Origin: Duganella sp. Leaf126
GTDB lineage: Bacteria > Pseudomonadota > Gammaproteobacteria > Burkholderiales > Burkholderiaceae_D
Assembly: GCF_001423125.1 (NCBI RefSeq)
Contig: NZ_LMNW01000035.1
Location: 182,841-246,840, forward strand
DNA: 64,000 nt
Direction of reading: 5' to 3'
The notes below the pieces were generated by a model. The model made no database searches, was not told where the DNA came from, and was given only the letters and a program-made list of their open reading frames with translations. Positions within the stretch are counted from its first letter, which is position 1, and every line of letters begins with the position of its first letter. The translations under genes were made by a program, and so were the position numbers. Shown piece after piece: positions 27,848-35,111 of this stretch.

Positions 27848-30250
27848 TTAGGCTCCGAGTTGGATGGCTGGCAGGCAGCGCGAGGTCATGTATGGGATGC
27901 CGGCCGTGGCGTTCGGGTGCGTGTTGTCGCTGTTCGCGGTGACGATCATGCTGGCGTTGTCCCAGCCGTTTTCGATCTCGATCAGGTTGAACTGCGCGCC
28001 CTGCTTGGCCGCCTCCGTGCGCACCCAGTCGTTGATCTTCTTGATCGCGTTCACGGCCGTGCTGTTGCCAGCGTAGCGGGTCGTCTTGGCTGCGTAGCTG
28101 GTCCAGATGTACAACCGCTTGTTGTACACCCTGCACAGCTCGATGGCGTCTTGCAGGCCGGCGATGAAGCCGTCGGCCAGCGCGCTGGTCATTGCTTGCA
28201 CTTCGTTCGGCGAGAACGATGGCAGCAGCACGTCGGTGATGTAGTTTTCCTCCCGCAGCTGGGTCTTCAGCAGCTCCAGGTACTGCGCTGCGCGGTTCGT
28301 GCTGCAGCCAAAATTAACCACATAGCAAGGTGCTTTCTGCGTGCTGAGCGTGTAGACCGCGTTCTGCCACCAGGAATAGCCCTCAGTGATCGAATCACCG
28401 AAGCCTGCAACCACCCTGGTAGGGATGCCGTGCTCGGCGCAGAATGCGATATTCTGCCAGATGCCGGTGTTGTACTGCGTCGGGTCGTACATCGTAGCGC
28501 CCGCGCGCGAGAGCGTGGGATCGGCCACGTGGTCGCCAGCGCCTACGCTTGGCGCGACGAGGAAGCGTCCGGTCGCGGTGCCGTTGATGTAGGCGTTGTA
28601 CATGGCGCCCAGGGTACCTTGGTTGGCGTTTGAGCCCACGTCGCCGGCATTGGCCAAGCCGTTGTATCGGAAAACGACCATCGGCAGTTTGTTGTTGAGC
28701 GGCGGCACGCTGGCGCAGTCCACCCAGTCGGAGATCGCCGTGCTCATATGAGTGACGTAGCCCTGCCCTGGCGAGCTGACGCCGGCAGGCGGCTGCACTG
28801 GTGATCGGGGTTGGCCGTTCCAGGTCGCGCGAGCAAAGCCGTACGGCGAGCTTGCGCGAGGAACGCTGTACGGCACGCCGCCGACGATCGGATCAACAGC
28901 ATTCGAAATGCTCGACGCGCTGTCGGTCTCGGTCGAGGCGACCGAAATCGCGAACCCACGGGTAGGCGCCGCCTCGCGCTGGTAGCGCATCACGCGCAAT
29001 TTCGTGAACGGCGCCTCCATCTGGCACTTGCCGCCGCGCGAGCCGCTGGGGGCTGTCGTCGTGGTGGTGTCCATGCCGCCGGACGTGAACGAGCTAACCA
29101 CGCCGAGTGGCTTGCTCATGCCCACGGTGTTGAGCGCGCGGGTGCCGCTCTGGCCGTTGTACGTCACGTCGGCACCGGTCCAGTTCCCGGCAGGATGCGC
29201 GGCGGTGAACGTGTACAGGCCGCCGGCATACGTGACCTGCTGGCCAGCGGGAAATGCCGCCGTGCTGTCGAACGGCACGATGCTTGGCACCGCAGTGGGC
29301 GTGACGGCATCAGCCTGCGCTGACGCCGGCCCCGCGCCCTGCGCATTCACGGTCGATACCGTGCCGGTGTACGGCGTGCCGGCCGGAGCGGTGATCGTCT
29401 GCGGATTCGTCGTCAGCTGCGTGACGTTGCCGTTGATGTCGGTCCAGATATTCCCGGTGGTAGCTGTGCTGCCTGCGGCGCCAGGCGTCCACGCGACGCT
29501 CACGGCGCCAGCCATAGCAGTCAGAACTGGTTTCGCCGGCTGGCCGGGGGCCGTGGCAGCCCCGGCCAGCGCAGCAATTACATTCGACGAGGCCACCGTG
29601 CTCGATGCATCGCACCCGATGTTGTAGAGCGCGTCAGCCGCCTGGACCGTGTAGCTCAAGCTGTTGACGGCGTTGGCCACGGCGCCGGAGATATTCGATT
29701 TCGTGAACGGCGATGCTTTGAGCGCTTTGGTAAATTGCAGCGTGCCGACAACGCCAGCTGGCAGCGTCGCTGTCAGCGGCTGGCCAACAACACCTGTACC
29801 GGCAATGGTCGCGACAGCGGCACCCGTTGCGGCAAGCACAGCTTCGCGGACGGTGGCAGCAATCGCACCGGTGGTGCAGGTAATCAAAAAGCGCTGCATG
29901 CCGGCGTACGGCCCGATCGGCGCCAGCGCGCCAGCAGCGACCGACCAGGTATCGGAACTACCGGCGCGCGACACCGCTCCCGCAGTCGAAGCAGCCGCGC
30001 TGATCAGCAGCACCTGCCCCTCCGGCAGTGTGATCGTTGTCTGCTCCTCCGCTTGCAGGGCAACCGCCCCCACCGCAACCTGCTTGGCCTGCAAGACCAA
30101 ACCTGGTCGCGGCATAAAATATCGCACGCCCCCGGTCAAATCGGCCGTAGCCTTGCCGGCAGCGATGAGGCCAACCTCCACGCCAGCATCAAAGGTGACG
30201 ATAGCGTTGGCTGGGCGCTGGGCGTACGGCTTCAATAGGCGAACGGTCAT
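27848..30250 (-). CDS. Large modular protein with C-terminal SGNH/GDSL hydrolase
   Basis: 800 residues. Residues 1-130 are a beta-rich head, about 140-330 hold Ig- or fibronectin-like repeats, and the C-terminal 200 residues form an SGNH hydrolase: block I FGDSITEG with the nucleophile Ser620 and the terminal catalytic pair in SDNTHP (Asp775, His778). A role in removing ester groups (for example acetyl) from host surface sugars during adsorption is plausible. There is no signal peptide. It is encoded before the terminase, far from the tail fibre genes. Confidence 0.7.
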   Translation of the reverse strand: MTVRLLKPYAQRPANAIVTFDAGVEVGLIAAGKATADLTGGVRYFMPRPGLVLQAKQVAVGAVALQAEEQTTITLPEGQVLLISAAASTAGAVSRAGSSDTWSVAAGALAPIGPYAGMQRFLITCTTGAIAATVREAVLAATGAAVATIAGTGVVGQPLTATLPAGVVGTLQFTKALKASPFTKSNISGAVANAVNSLSYTVQAADALYNIGCDASSTVASSNVIAALAGAATAPGQPAKPVLTAMAGAVSVAWTPGAAGSTATTGNIWTDINGNVTQLTTNPQTITAPAGTPYTGTVSTVNAQGAGPASAQADAVTPTAVPSIVPFDSTAAFPAGQQVTYAGGLYTFTAAHPAGNWTGADVTYNGQSGTRALNTVGMSKPLGVVSSFTSGGMDTTTTTAPSGSRGGKCQMEAPFTKLRVMRYQREAAPTRGFAISVASTETDSASSISNAVDPIVGGVPYSVPRASSPYGFARATWNGQPRSPVQPPAGVSSPGQGYVTHMSTAISDWVDCASVPPLNNKLPMVVFRYNGLANAGDVGSNANQGTLGAMYNAYINGTATGRFLVAPSVGAGDHVADPTLSRAGATMYDPTQYNTGIWQNIAFCAEHGIPTRVVAGFGDSITEGYSWWQNAVYTLSTQKAPCYVVNFGCSTNRAAQYLELLKTQLREENYITDVLLPSFSPNEVQAMTSALADGFIAGLQDAIELCRVYNKRLYIWTSYAAKTTRYAGNSTAVNAIKKINDWVRTEAAKQGAQFNLIEIENGWDNASMIVTANSDNTHPNATAGIPYMTSRCLPAIQLGA

Positions 30251-30262
30251 GTGTACCTCAAA

Positions 30263-30287
30263 TAAAAACGGCCGCTCAGGGCGGCCA
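30263..30287 (-). terminator. Terminator inside the late operon (before the SGNH gene)
   Basis: On the minus strand GGCCGC pairs with GCGGCC (loop CCTGA), followed by GTTTTTATT. It lies between the 64-aa gene and the SGNH protein. Confidence 0.7.
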
Positions 30288-30307
30288 GCTTGTGTTGCGA
30301 ATTGAAA

Positions 30308-30502
30308 TTAACTGCGCGGCGCGTTCGGCACTTGCGCAGCTGTGGCGCTGGCGCTCGTGCCGGTGTTGCCGTAGCCCTTGGCACGTAGAATCTCGCGGGC
30401 GCGCTGAGCATCGTTAAGCTGCACGGCCAGCAGATCGAGCTGCTTGCCGTCGTTGGACAGCACGGCGCGGCGGATCAGGTCGCGGTAGTGGTGCTGCTTC
30501 AT
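30308..30502 (-). CDS. Small late-operon protein, unknown
   Basis: 64 residues from ATG 30502, which overlaps the stop of the preceding 48-aa gene (ATGA). This coupling decides the start over the GTG at 30541. A basic helical N-terminus (MKQHHYRDLIRR) is followed by QLNDAQRAREILRAKGYG and a Ser/Ala tail. Soluble and probably helical. No family recognised. Confidence 0.55.
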   Translation of the reverse strand: MKQHHYRDLIRRAVLSNDGKQLDLLAVQLNDAQRAREILRAKGYGNTGTSASATAAQVPNAPRS

Positions 30503-30645
30503 GTCGTCGCCGCGTGCAAAAGCGGCTTTAGCCAGCCCCACACATGCGGCCAGGCCAGCACCAAGGCGCCGGCAATGACGCCCGCGAACGCGGTACCGAG
30601 CAATGCGCCCAGGATGAAGATGCCGCGAAGGTCAACACTTGGCAT
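30499..30645 (-). CDS. 48-aa membrane protein of the late operon
   Basis: A short gene found by reading the minus strand: ATG 30645, stop TGA 30499-30501. An AAGG lies 5 nt before the start. The protein starts MPSVDLRGIFILGALLG and is hydrophobic over nearly its full length (about 9-33), then WPHVWGWLKPLL. Its stop overlaps the next start. A membrane role near the start of late transcription is likely; holin-like activity is possible but the lysis cassette lies far away. Confidence 0.6.
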   Translation of the reverse strand: MPSVDLRGIFILGALLGTAFAGVIAGALVLAWPHVWGWLKPLLHAATT

Positions 30646-30656
30646 AGCTACCTTGA

Positions 30657-30704
30657 ATAAAAAGGCCACCGCCGTATAGCTCAGCGGGAATCACAGACGG
30701 TGGC
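30657..30704 (-). terminator. Terminator near the late promoter (tR'-like)
   Basis: On the minus strand GCCACCG (30698-30704) pairs with CGGTGGC (30665-30671) over a 26-nt loop, followed by CTTTTTATT. It lies before the main late genes, as lambda tR' does. Confidence 0.55.
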
Positions 30705-30788
30705 AAAGGGTCCAACAAGGGAACGGTGGTGCTGGCCAGGTCAGTCGCGGTCGTCGCGGTCTGGCTGGCGCAGCGCAGGTATCAGGTG

Positions 30789-30905
30789 TCAGCCGAGCAG
30801 CCGGCGTATCTCGTCGGGCGTGGGCGACGGCTCCAGCGGTGCGTGCGTGCGGCGCTCAAGATACTCGCGGATGGTCTGCTTCGCCGGGCGGGTAGTCTCA
30901 GTCAT
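30789..30905 (-). CDS. 38-aa protein, first gene of the leftward late transcript
   Basis: ATG 30905 with GAAGG 6 nt upstream; stop TGA at 30789-30791. It begins MTETTRPAKQTIREYLERR and ends PSPTPDEIRRLLG. The charged helix plus PDEIRRLLG end looks like a real small protein and the ribosome site is good. It is divergent from hicA, with the palindromic promoter between. Function unknown. Confidence 0.55.
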   Translation of the reverse strand: MTETTRPAKQTIREYLERRTHAPLEPSPTPDEIRRLLG

Positions 30906-30945
30906 TGCGCGCCTTCAAATAACAACAAATATGTTTCAAATACCC

Positions 30946-30975
30946 TTGATAATACAACACTTGTGTTGTATTATC
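30946..30975 (+). promoter_or_regulatory. hicAB promoter with embedded palindromic operator
   Basis: TTGATA (30946-30951), 17-nt spacer and TATTAT (30969-30974) form a near-consensus sigma-70 promoter. A perfect inverted repeat with 13-bp arms (GATAATACAACAC, 30948-30960, and its complement 30963-30975, 2-nt centre) covers the whole promoter. HicB binding here would block transcription. Because of the symmetry a leftward promoter for the 38-aa gene may overlap. Confidence 0.75.
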
Positions 30976-31002
30976 GAACCACTGACACACATAAGGGGAT
31001 GT

Positions 31003-31182
31003 ATGAAGTACAGCGAGTTCCGGCGTTGGCTGCTCAAACAGGGTGCGGTAATCACCCCGGGCAAAGGAAGCCATCACAAGGTACTTCTTAATGGCAGATC
31101 AACAGTCTTCCCGGACCATGGAGCGAAAGAGATAGGGACGGGGCTGGTTGAGAAGATTAAGAAAGACCTTGGTCTGAAGTAA
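31003..31182 (+). CDS. hicA: HicA mRNA-interferase toxin
   Basis: 59 residues with a good AAGGGG site. MKYSEFRRWLLKQG, then GKGSHHKV with the catalytic His (24 or 25), and FPDHGAKEIGTGLVEKIKKD are the HicA family blocks (dsRBD-like fold, RNA cleavage). Longer in-frame starts upstream run through the operator and are rejected. It is followed by a terminator and then hicB. Likely role: plasmid-like maintenance of the prophage or defence by abortive infection. Confidence 0.92.
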   Translation: MKYSEFRRWLLKQGAVITPGKGSHHKVLLNGRSTVFPDHGAKEIGTGLVEKIKKDLGLK

Positions 31183-31183
31183 G

Positions 31184-31206
31184 AAAGCCCCGAAAGGGGT
31201 TTTCTA
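31184..31206 (+). terminator. Terminator between hicA and hicB
   Basis: AGCCCC/GGGGT-type stem with GAAA loop and a short T-run (31184-31206). It should reduce hicB transcription from the hicA promoter, so hicB likely has its own promoter in the AT-rich gap 31207-31297, which contains CTACCTAAGTAAGTAG. Confidence 0.7.
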
Positions 31207-31297
31207 TCTTGCTGTATGAGTCCCTGAAATAAAGCAAATAAAATAACTACCTAAGTAAGTAGCACTATCTACTTAATCCCTCCCAAGGAGCATCAAA

Positions 31298-31717
31298 ATG
31301 CTGAATTATCCAATTACCCTTACCCCCGACACGAACGGCACGTTCCTGGTCGGCTTTCCTGATTTCCCCGAAGCGAACTCGGTCGGCGACGATAAAGAAG
31401 ACGCGATGATCCAGGCAGTCGATGCGCTGGAAACCGCACTGTCGATCTATTTCGATGAGCGTCGCCCTGTTCCGCTGCCATCGCCAGCGAGCGCCGGCGA
31501 TGCCGTCGTCGCCTTGCCGGCGCTTGAAACCGCGAAGGTCTTGTTGTGGAACGAGATGCACGCACGCAAAATGCGCAAGGCCGACCTGGCGCGACTGCTT
31601 GACGTGCACACTCCGCAGGTAGACCGCCTATTTGATCTGGATCACTCGTCAAAAATTGAATTCGTCGAGCAGGCAGCGAAGGCGCTGGGCAAATCGCTCA
31701 ACGTCTCGCTCGTCTAA
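31298..31717 (+). CDS. hicB: HicB antitoxin
   Basis: 139 residues behind CAAGGAG. The N-terminal partial RNase-H-like HicB fold (YPITLTPDTNGTFLVGFPDF) is followed by a linker and a C-terminal helix-turn-helix (RKADLARLLDVHTPQVDRLF) that binds the operator. It neutralises HicA and represses the operon. It is separated from hicA by 115 bp and a terminator, unusual for these pairs. Confidence 0.92.
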   Translation: MLNYPITLTPDTNGTFLVGFPDFPEANSVGDDKEDAMIQAVDALETALSIYFDERRPVPLPSPASAGDAVVALPALETAKVLLWNEMHARKMRKADLARLLDVHTPQVDRLFDLDHSSKIEFVEQAAKALGKSLNVSLV

Positions 31718-31736
31718 TCCAAGCTCAGAAATGACA

Positions 31737-31766
31737 GAAGCCCGCGATCCTTTCGGGGCGGGCTTC
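31737..31766 (+). terminator. Stem-loop after hicB
   Basis: A 9-bp perfect stem (GAAGCCCGC with GCGGGCTTC, 31737-31745 and 31758-31766) lies 20 bp after the hicB stop. There is no clear T-run, so termination strength is uncertain. Confidence 0.5.
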
Positions 31767-31980
31767 GATGTGCCCCAGGGCTATCTGCGAAGTGGGCAAC
31801 GTAAAATCTCAAGGCGTGACGACCCGATTAAGGTCTCGGCTCAAGGTTAGCCGCTGCCCCGCTTTGCGCAAGTGCGCGCTGCTAAGTTATGCGGCCGGAT
31901 GAATCACAAGGCGCGCAGTGCAACGATTATATACCTGTGTTTACACACAGTGCAACCCTACATTTCAGGCGAATAACAAA

Positions 31981-32625
31981 TTGGACTTTTATGAAATCGC
32001 AAAAATAGCTGCTGCAGTAACATCCTTTGTGGGTGGATTGGTCCTGATTTGGCGGGCTAACAAAGAAATTTTTTTCGGCAGTCGCAACAGCCTTCGCGAG
32101 GAGTATAAGTTCGCAAAAACGTTCTTTGAGGATCTTGATGCTACTCCTGATATGCATCCGCACGCTCGGCAGAAGGGTTTCCACGCTATAGCCGGGACCA
32201 CTTCTATTCCCTATAAGGAAATTGAGTTTCTATTAACTTTCAAAAATCATGAGAGCGTACTCAGTGATTACGTTATAGCTCGGGACCTCCTCATCTACAC
32301 ACCCGGCAATAGTAAATATCAGATAGATTTTAGGCCTATGTATGCCAAACCATCCAGACGAGATAGGTTGCAAAAATTATACCTGATTGGATTCGGCCTA
32401 AGCTACGCTATTGCGGTGCTTCCACTGCTTGGATGGACATGGAAACAACTTTCAATTCAATTCGTGTTCGCTCTAGCTCCAGTTTCTGTGGCTTTTTTGT
32501 TCGGAACTTACCATTGTGCGAAAGCCTCAATTAAATTGAAGCGCGCTGAGCGTTTAGTGAGCGCTCAGCAATTTAACCCAATGCCTACTGATCCTAAATT
32601 CTCAAAATTCAACCTCCTTAGCTAG
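31981..32625 (+). CDS. Three-helix membrane protein, AT-rich cargo
   Basis: 214 residues if TTG 31981 is the start; GTG 31918 would add 21 residues but these bases include a TATATA promoter-like box. One helix lies at about 7-24, a large cytoplasmic-like domain at about 30-130 and two further helices at about 133-152 and 158-178. It is AT-rich compared with its neighbours, a sign of separate acquisition. It lies between hicAB and the early/late junction, a common cargo place. Superinfection exclusion or a membrane-linked defence role is inference. It is convergent with, and overlaps by 24 bp, the next gene. Confidence 0.6.
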   Translation: MDFYEIAKIAAAVTSFVGGLVLIWRANKEIFFGSRNSLREEYKFAKTFFEDLDATPDMHPHARQKGFHAIAGTTSIPYKEIEFLLTFKNHESVLSDYVIARDLLIYTPGNSKYQIDFRPMYAKPSRRDRLQKLYLIGFGLSYAIAVLPLLGWTWKQLSIQFVFALAPVSVAFLFGTYHCAKASIKLKRAERLVSAQQFNPMPTDPKFSKFNLLS

Positions 32626-33108
32626 CCGCTTCATTGTCTGGCCAGCGGCGTGCGCCGACATCGCGTTCAGCGCCTCGACCATATCCTCGACCAGGTGCTG
32701 CAGCTTGTGCTGGGCCTGCACAGCGCGTGTGCCGCCGCCAGCGCAGGCTCGACATGCAACGTCCGACAGCACCGTTGGCTGGCCACGCACCGCTTCATAG
32801 CCGCGCCCGGTGCAGGCCGGGCACACGTCGTTCAGCCAGTGATCGAGCGACAGGCGCGCCACCTTGGCTGGGCTCACGTCAGCCGGCCACGTCCGGTGAG
32901 CTGCCTTGGTCTTCACGATCTCGCGCCAGGCGTCGAGCAGCGCCGAGTAGCTGCTGGCGTCGCCGGCGTACTTCACGCGGAACAATTTCGTGCCCAGGTC
33001 GCGGCACAGCGCGGCAGCCGCCAGCACCTCGGTCTGGTGGTGCTGCGCATCGTCGCGCAGGTTCGATGCGCCGAGCGCTCGGGTGTATTTCTGAATCACG
33101 CTGCTCAT
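32602..33108 (-). CDS. Q-like late antiterminator candidate (two zinc-knuckle motifs)
   Basis: 168 residues. Two CxxCxGxG-type motifs, CPACTGRGY and CRACAGGGT at about 110-140, lie after a helical N-terminal half and before a C-terminal helix. Similar zinc knuckles occur in lambda-type Q antiterminators (PF03589). It is the last gene of the leftward early operon and lies just before the late operon, the Q position. The promoter-proximal and internal terminators of the late operon give it a possible target. A DnaJ-like zinc protein with other function is the alternative. Confidence 0.5.
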   Translation of the reverse strand: MSSVIQKYTRALGASNLRDDAQHHQTEVLAAAALCRDLGTKLFRVKYAGDASSYSALLDAWREIVKTKAAHRTWPADVSPAKVARLSLDHWLNDVCPACTGRGYEAVRGQPTVLSDVACRACAGGGTRAVQAQHKLQHLVEDMVEALNAMSAHAAGQTMKRLAKEVEF

Positions 33109-33140
33109 GGTTTCCCTGTATTTCAGTTGTTGGTGCTGCG

Positions 33141-33641
33141 TCAGGCGCCGGCGCGCCGGGCCGCCCGCTCTTTTTGCGCACCCGCCGCCGCTGCCTTGCG
33201 CAGCCGCGCGGTACGCTCGTAATCTCCGATGATGGCAGTCAGCACGGCATGGCCGCTGAACACGGTTTGTTCGTTCAGCTTGCGGAGGAAGTTCAAGCGC
33301 CCGGACAGATCGACCTCCTCGACCACCAGCGCGCCGGTGGCCGTCGCTTCGGCGCTGGCCAGCGCGGCCACCAAGCGCGCGCGGTGGAGCTGGGCGTCGT
33401 CGAGGCTGTACCAGTAGTACGCGTGCCCAGCATCGCGGACCTTCTCGCGGCTGATGTACTCGCGAGCCACCATCTCGGCCGCGCGCTTGTTGAAGTCGCG
33501 CGTGCTGATGCCTGCAGCTGCCGCCAGACGGTAGCCCTGAAGTCGGTGGTTAGGTGCGGCGGCCAGCGCCGCGCGCACGCGGCACGGCATGCTCGCGCCT
33601 TCCTTGCTCAGCCGCTGAAGATCCTTCGATTGCTGTTCCAT
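33141..33641 (-). CDS. Early-operon protein with winged-helix-like N-terminus
   Basis: 166 residues. About 20-75 reads like a winged helix (GYRLAAAAGISTRDFNKRAAEMVAREYISREKV split over helix, turn and wing), so DNA binding is possible. The rest is helical and Ala/Arg-rich with a basic tail. ATG 33641 has GGGAG upstream. It lies between the helicase and the Q-like gene. No named family recognised. Confidence 0.5.
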   Translation of the reverse strand: MEQQSKDLQRLSKEGASMPCRVRAALAAAPNHRLQGYRLAAAAGISTRDFNKRAAEMVAREYISREKVRDAGHAYYWYSLDDAQLHRARLVAALASAEATATGALVVEEVDLSGRLNFLRKLNEQTVFSGHAVLTAIIGDYERTARLRKAAAAGAQKERAARRAGA

Positions 33642-33670
33642 TTGTTACTGCTCCCTGTGGCTTTGGTTTG

Positions 33671-33730
33671 GTGGTGCTGGTGGTGCTGGTGGTGCTGGTG
33701 GTGCTGGTGGTGCTGGTGCTGGTTCTGGTG
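33671..33730. repeat. 9-bp tandem repeat array (TGGTGCTGG)n
   Basis: At least five near-perfect 9-bp units lie between the helicase stop and the gene at 33641. On the minus strand an ATG overlapping the helicase stop (33736-33738) opens a 62-codon frame in which the array would encode Ser/Thr repeats. Length variation by slippage is likely. Confidence 0.75.
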
Positions 33731-33734
33731 GTTA

Positions 33735-35111
33735 TCATTCAAAGCCTTTCCTCTTGCGGGCCGGCTTTTCCTCAGGCACGTGCTTGCGCCATGGATACTG
33801 CAAATCCTCGAACCGCGTCTGGCTGCCGATGTAAGCCAAGGCGACTGTGCCGGGCTGGCCCTGCCGCTGCTTCGCCGAGTTCACTTCGCAGATTCCCTTA
33901 TCGTTCGAGTCGGGGTTGTACACCTCGTCCCGGTACAGCAGCATGATGTTCGCGGCGTCCTGCTCGATGCTGCCGCTCATGCCCAGGTCCGACGGCAGCG
34001 GGCGCTTGTCCGGGCGCTTTTCACAGTCGCGGTTCAGCTGGCAGAGCAAAATCACCGCGGTGTCTAGCTCTTTGGACAGCGCCACCAGGGCGCGCGTGTA
34101 TTCGCCGATCACCATGTATTCCCTTTCGGCCTTCCCGCCGGTGATGAAGCTCAACTGGTCCACCACCACCACGTCCAGCTGGCCGCCGGCCTTGCGCTTC
34201 ACGCTGCGCGCCTTGGCGCGGATCTCGAGCATGTTTAAGCCGGTCTTGTCGTCGATGAACAGGCGCATGTCGCGCGCTACGGCGACGCTGTGCGTAACCG
34301 CATCCCAGTGCGGGGTGTCGAGGCGCCCCTCCCCAGGCTTGCGCAGCCAGCCCAGCGGGACACGCGCGATGGCGGAAACATTGCGGTCGGTGACCTGCGT
34401 GCGCGACATTTCCATGCTCAGGAACAGCGCGACGCCGCCGTCGCGGGCGATGTTCCGAGCGATGCCAAGGCCGAAAGCGGTTTTGCCCATGCCGGGCCGG
34501 CCAGCAACCACGGTGAGCGTGCCGCGCTCCAGGCCGCCGTCGAGGCGGTCGTCGAGGTCGCGGTGGCCGGTGGCCACAGGCTTGATCTCGCCGTTCAGCC
34601 GCGCTTGCAGCACGCCCAGGTACTCGCCCAGGGTCTCCGACATCAACTTCGGCTCCTCATCCGTCTTCTGCTGGGCCAGCGCTTCGAGCTTGGAAGCCAC
34701 CAAATCCACGCACACGGCCGCCGGCTGAAACGAGTGGGCCAGTTCCTGCATTTCCACGGCCAGCACGCCCAGCGCCCGCTTGCGGGCCTTGTCGCTCACG
34801 ATCTCGGCGTGGCGCCCGATGTTCACGGAACTGACCGCCGAGGCGCGCAGCCTCGTCAGGTACGGCAGGCAGTCTTCGACCTTGCTGCCCAGGGCTTCGA
34901 AAACGGTGATCGGGTCGGCGGCGCGCCGGCTAGCCACCTGACGCACGATCTCCTCGAAGATCAGGCGATGGTCCGGGCGGTAGAAGTTCGCCGACACCAG
35001 GTCGATGCGGTCGAGCGCGTCGTTGTCGAGCAGCAGCCCGCCCAGCACGGCCTGCTCGGCGCGGACGGCCGCTGTGTGGTCTTCGAGGTATTGCTGGTCC
35101 GACATGTTCAT
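33735..35111 (-). CDS. Replicative DNA helicase, DnaB family
   Basis: 458 residues from ATG 35111, which overlaps the initiator stop (ATGA). The N-terminal DnaB domain begins AVRAEQAVLGGLLLDN; the RecA-like core has Walker A AGRPGMGKTAF at about 200-210, LSMEMSR (H1a-type), and CQLNRDCEKR plus the Walker B VVVDQLSF. It unwinds phage DNA after loading by the initiator protein. Length and motif order fit phage DnaB homologues. Confidence 0.92.
   Translation of the reverse strand: MNMSDQQYLEDHTAAVRAEQAVLGGLLLDNDALDRIDLVSANFYRPDHRLIFEEIVRQVASRRAADPITVFEALGSKVEDCLPYLTRLRASAVSSVNIGRHAEIVSDKARKRALGVLAVEMQELAHSFQPAAVCVDLVASKLEALAQQKTDEEPKLMSETLGEYLGVLQARLNGEIKPVATGHRDLDDRLDGGLERGTLTVVAGRPGMGKTAFGLGIARNIARDGGVALFLSMEMSRTQVTDRNVSAIARVPLGWLRKPGEGRLDTPHWDAVTHSVAVARDMRLFIDDKTGLNMLEIRAKARSVKRKAGGQLDVVVVDQLSFITGGKAEREYMVIGEYTRALVALSKELDTAVILLCQLNRDCEKRPDKRPLPSDLGMSGSIEQDAANIMLLYRDEVYNPDSNDKGICEVNSAKQRQGQPGTVALAYIGSQTRFEDLQYPWRKHVPEEKPARKRKGFE

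Noticed and set aside
30700..31002. Longer N-terminus for HicA
   Set aside because: It would run through the operator and promoter; ATG 31003 has a good ribosome site and gives the normal family length.
33554..33946. Plus-strand frame with Val/Leu repeats over the 9-bp array
   Set aside because: Artifact of repeat DNA, antisense to helicase and early gene.
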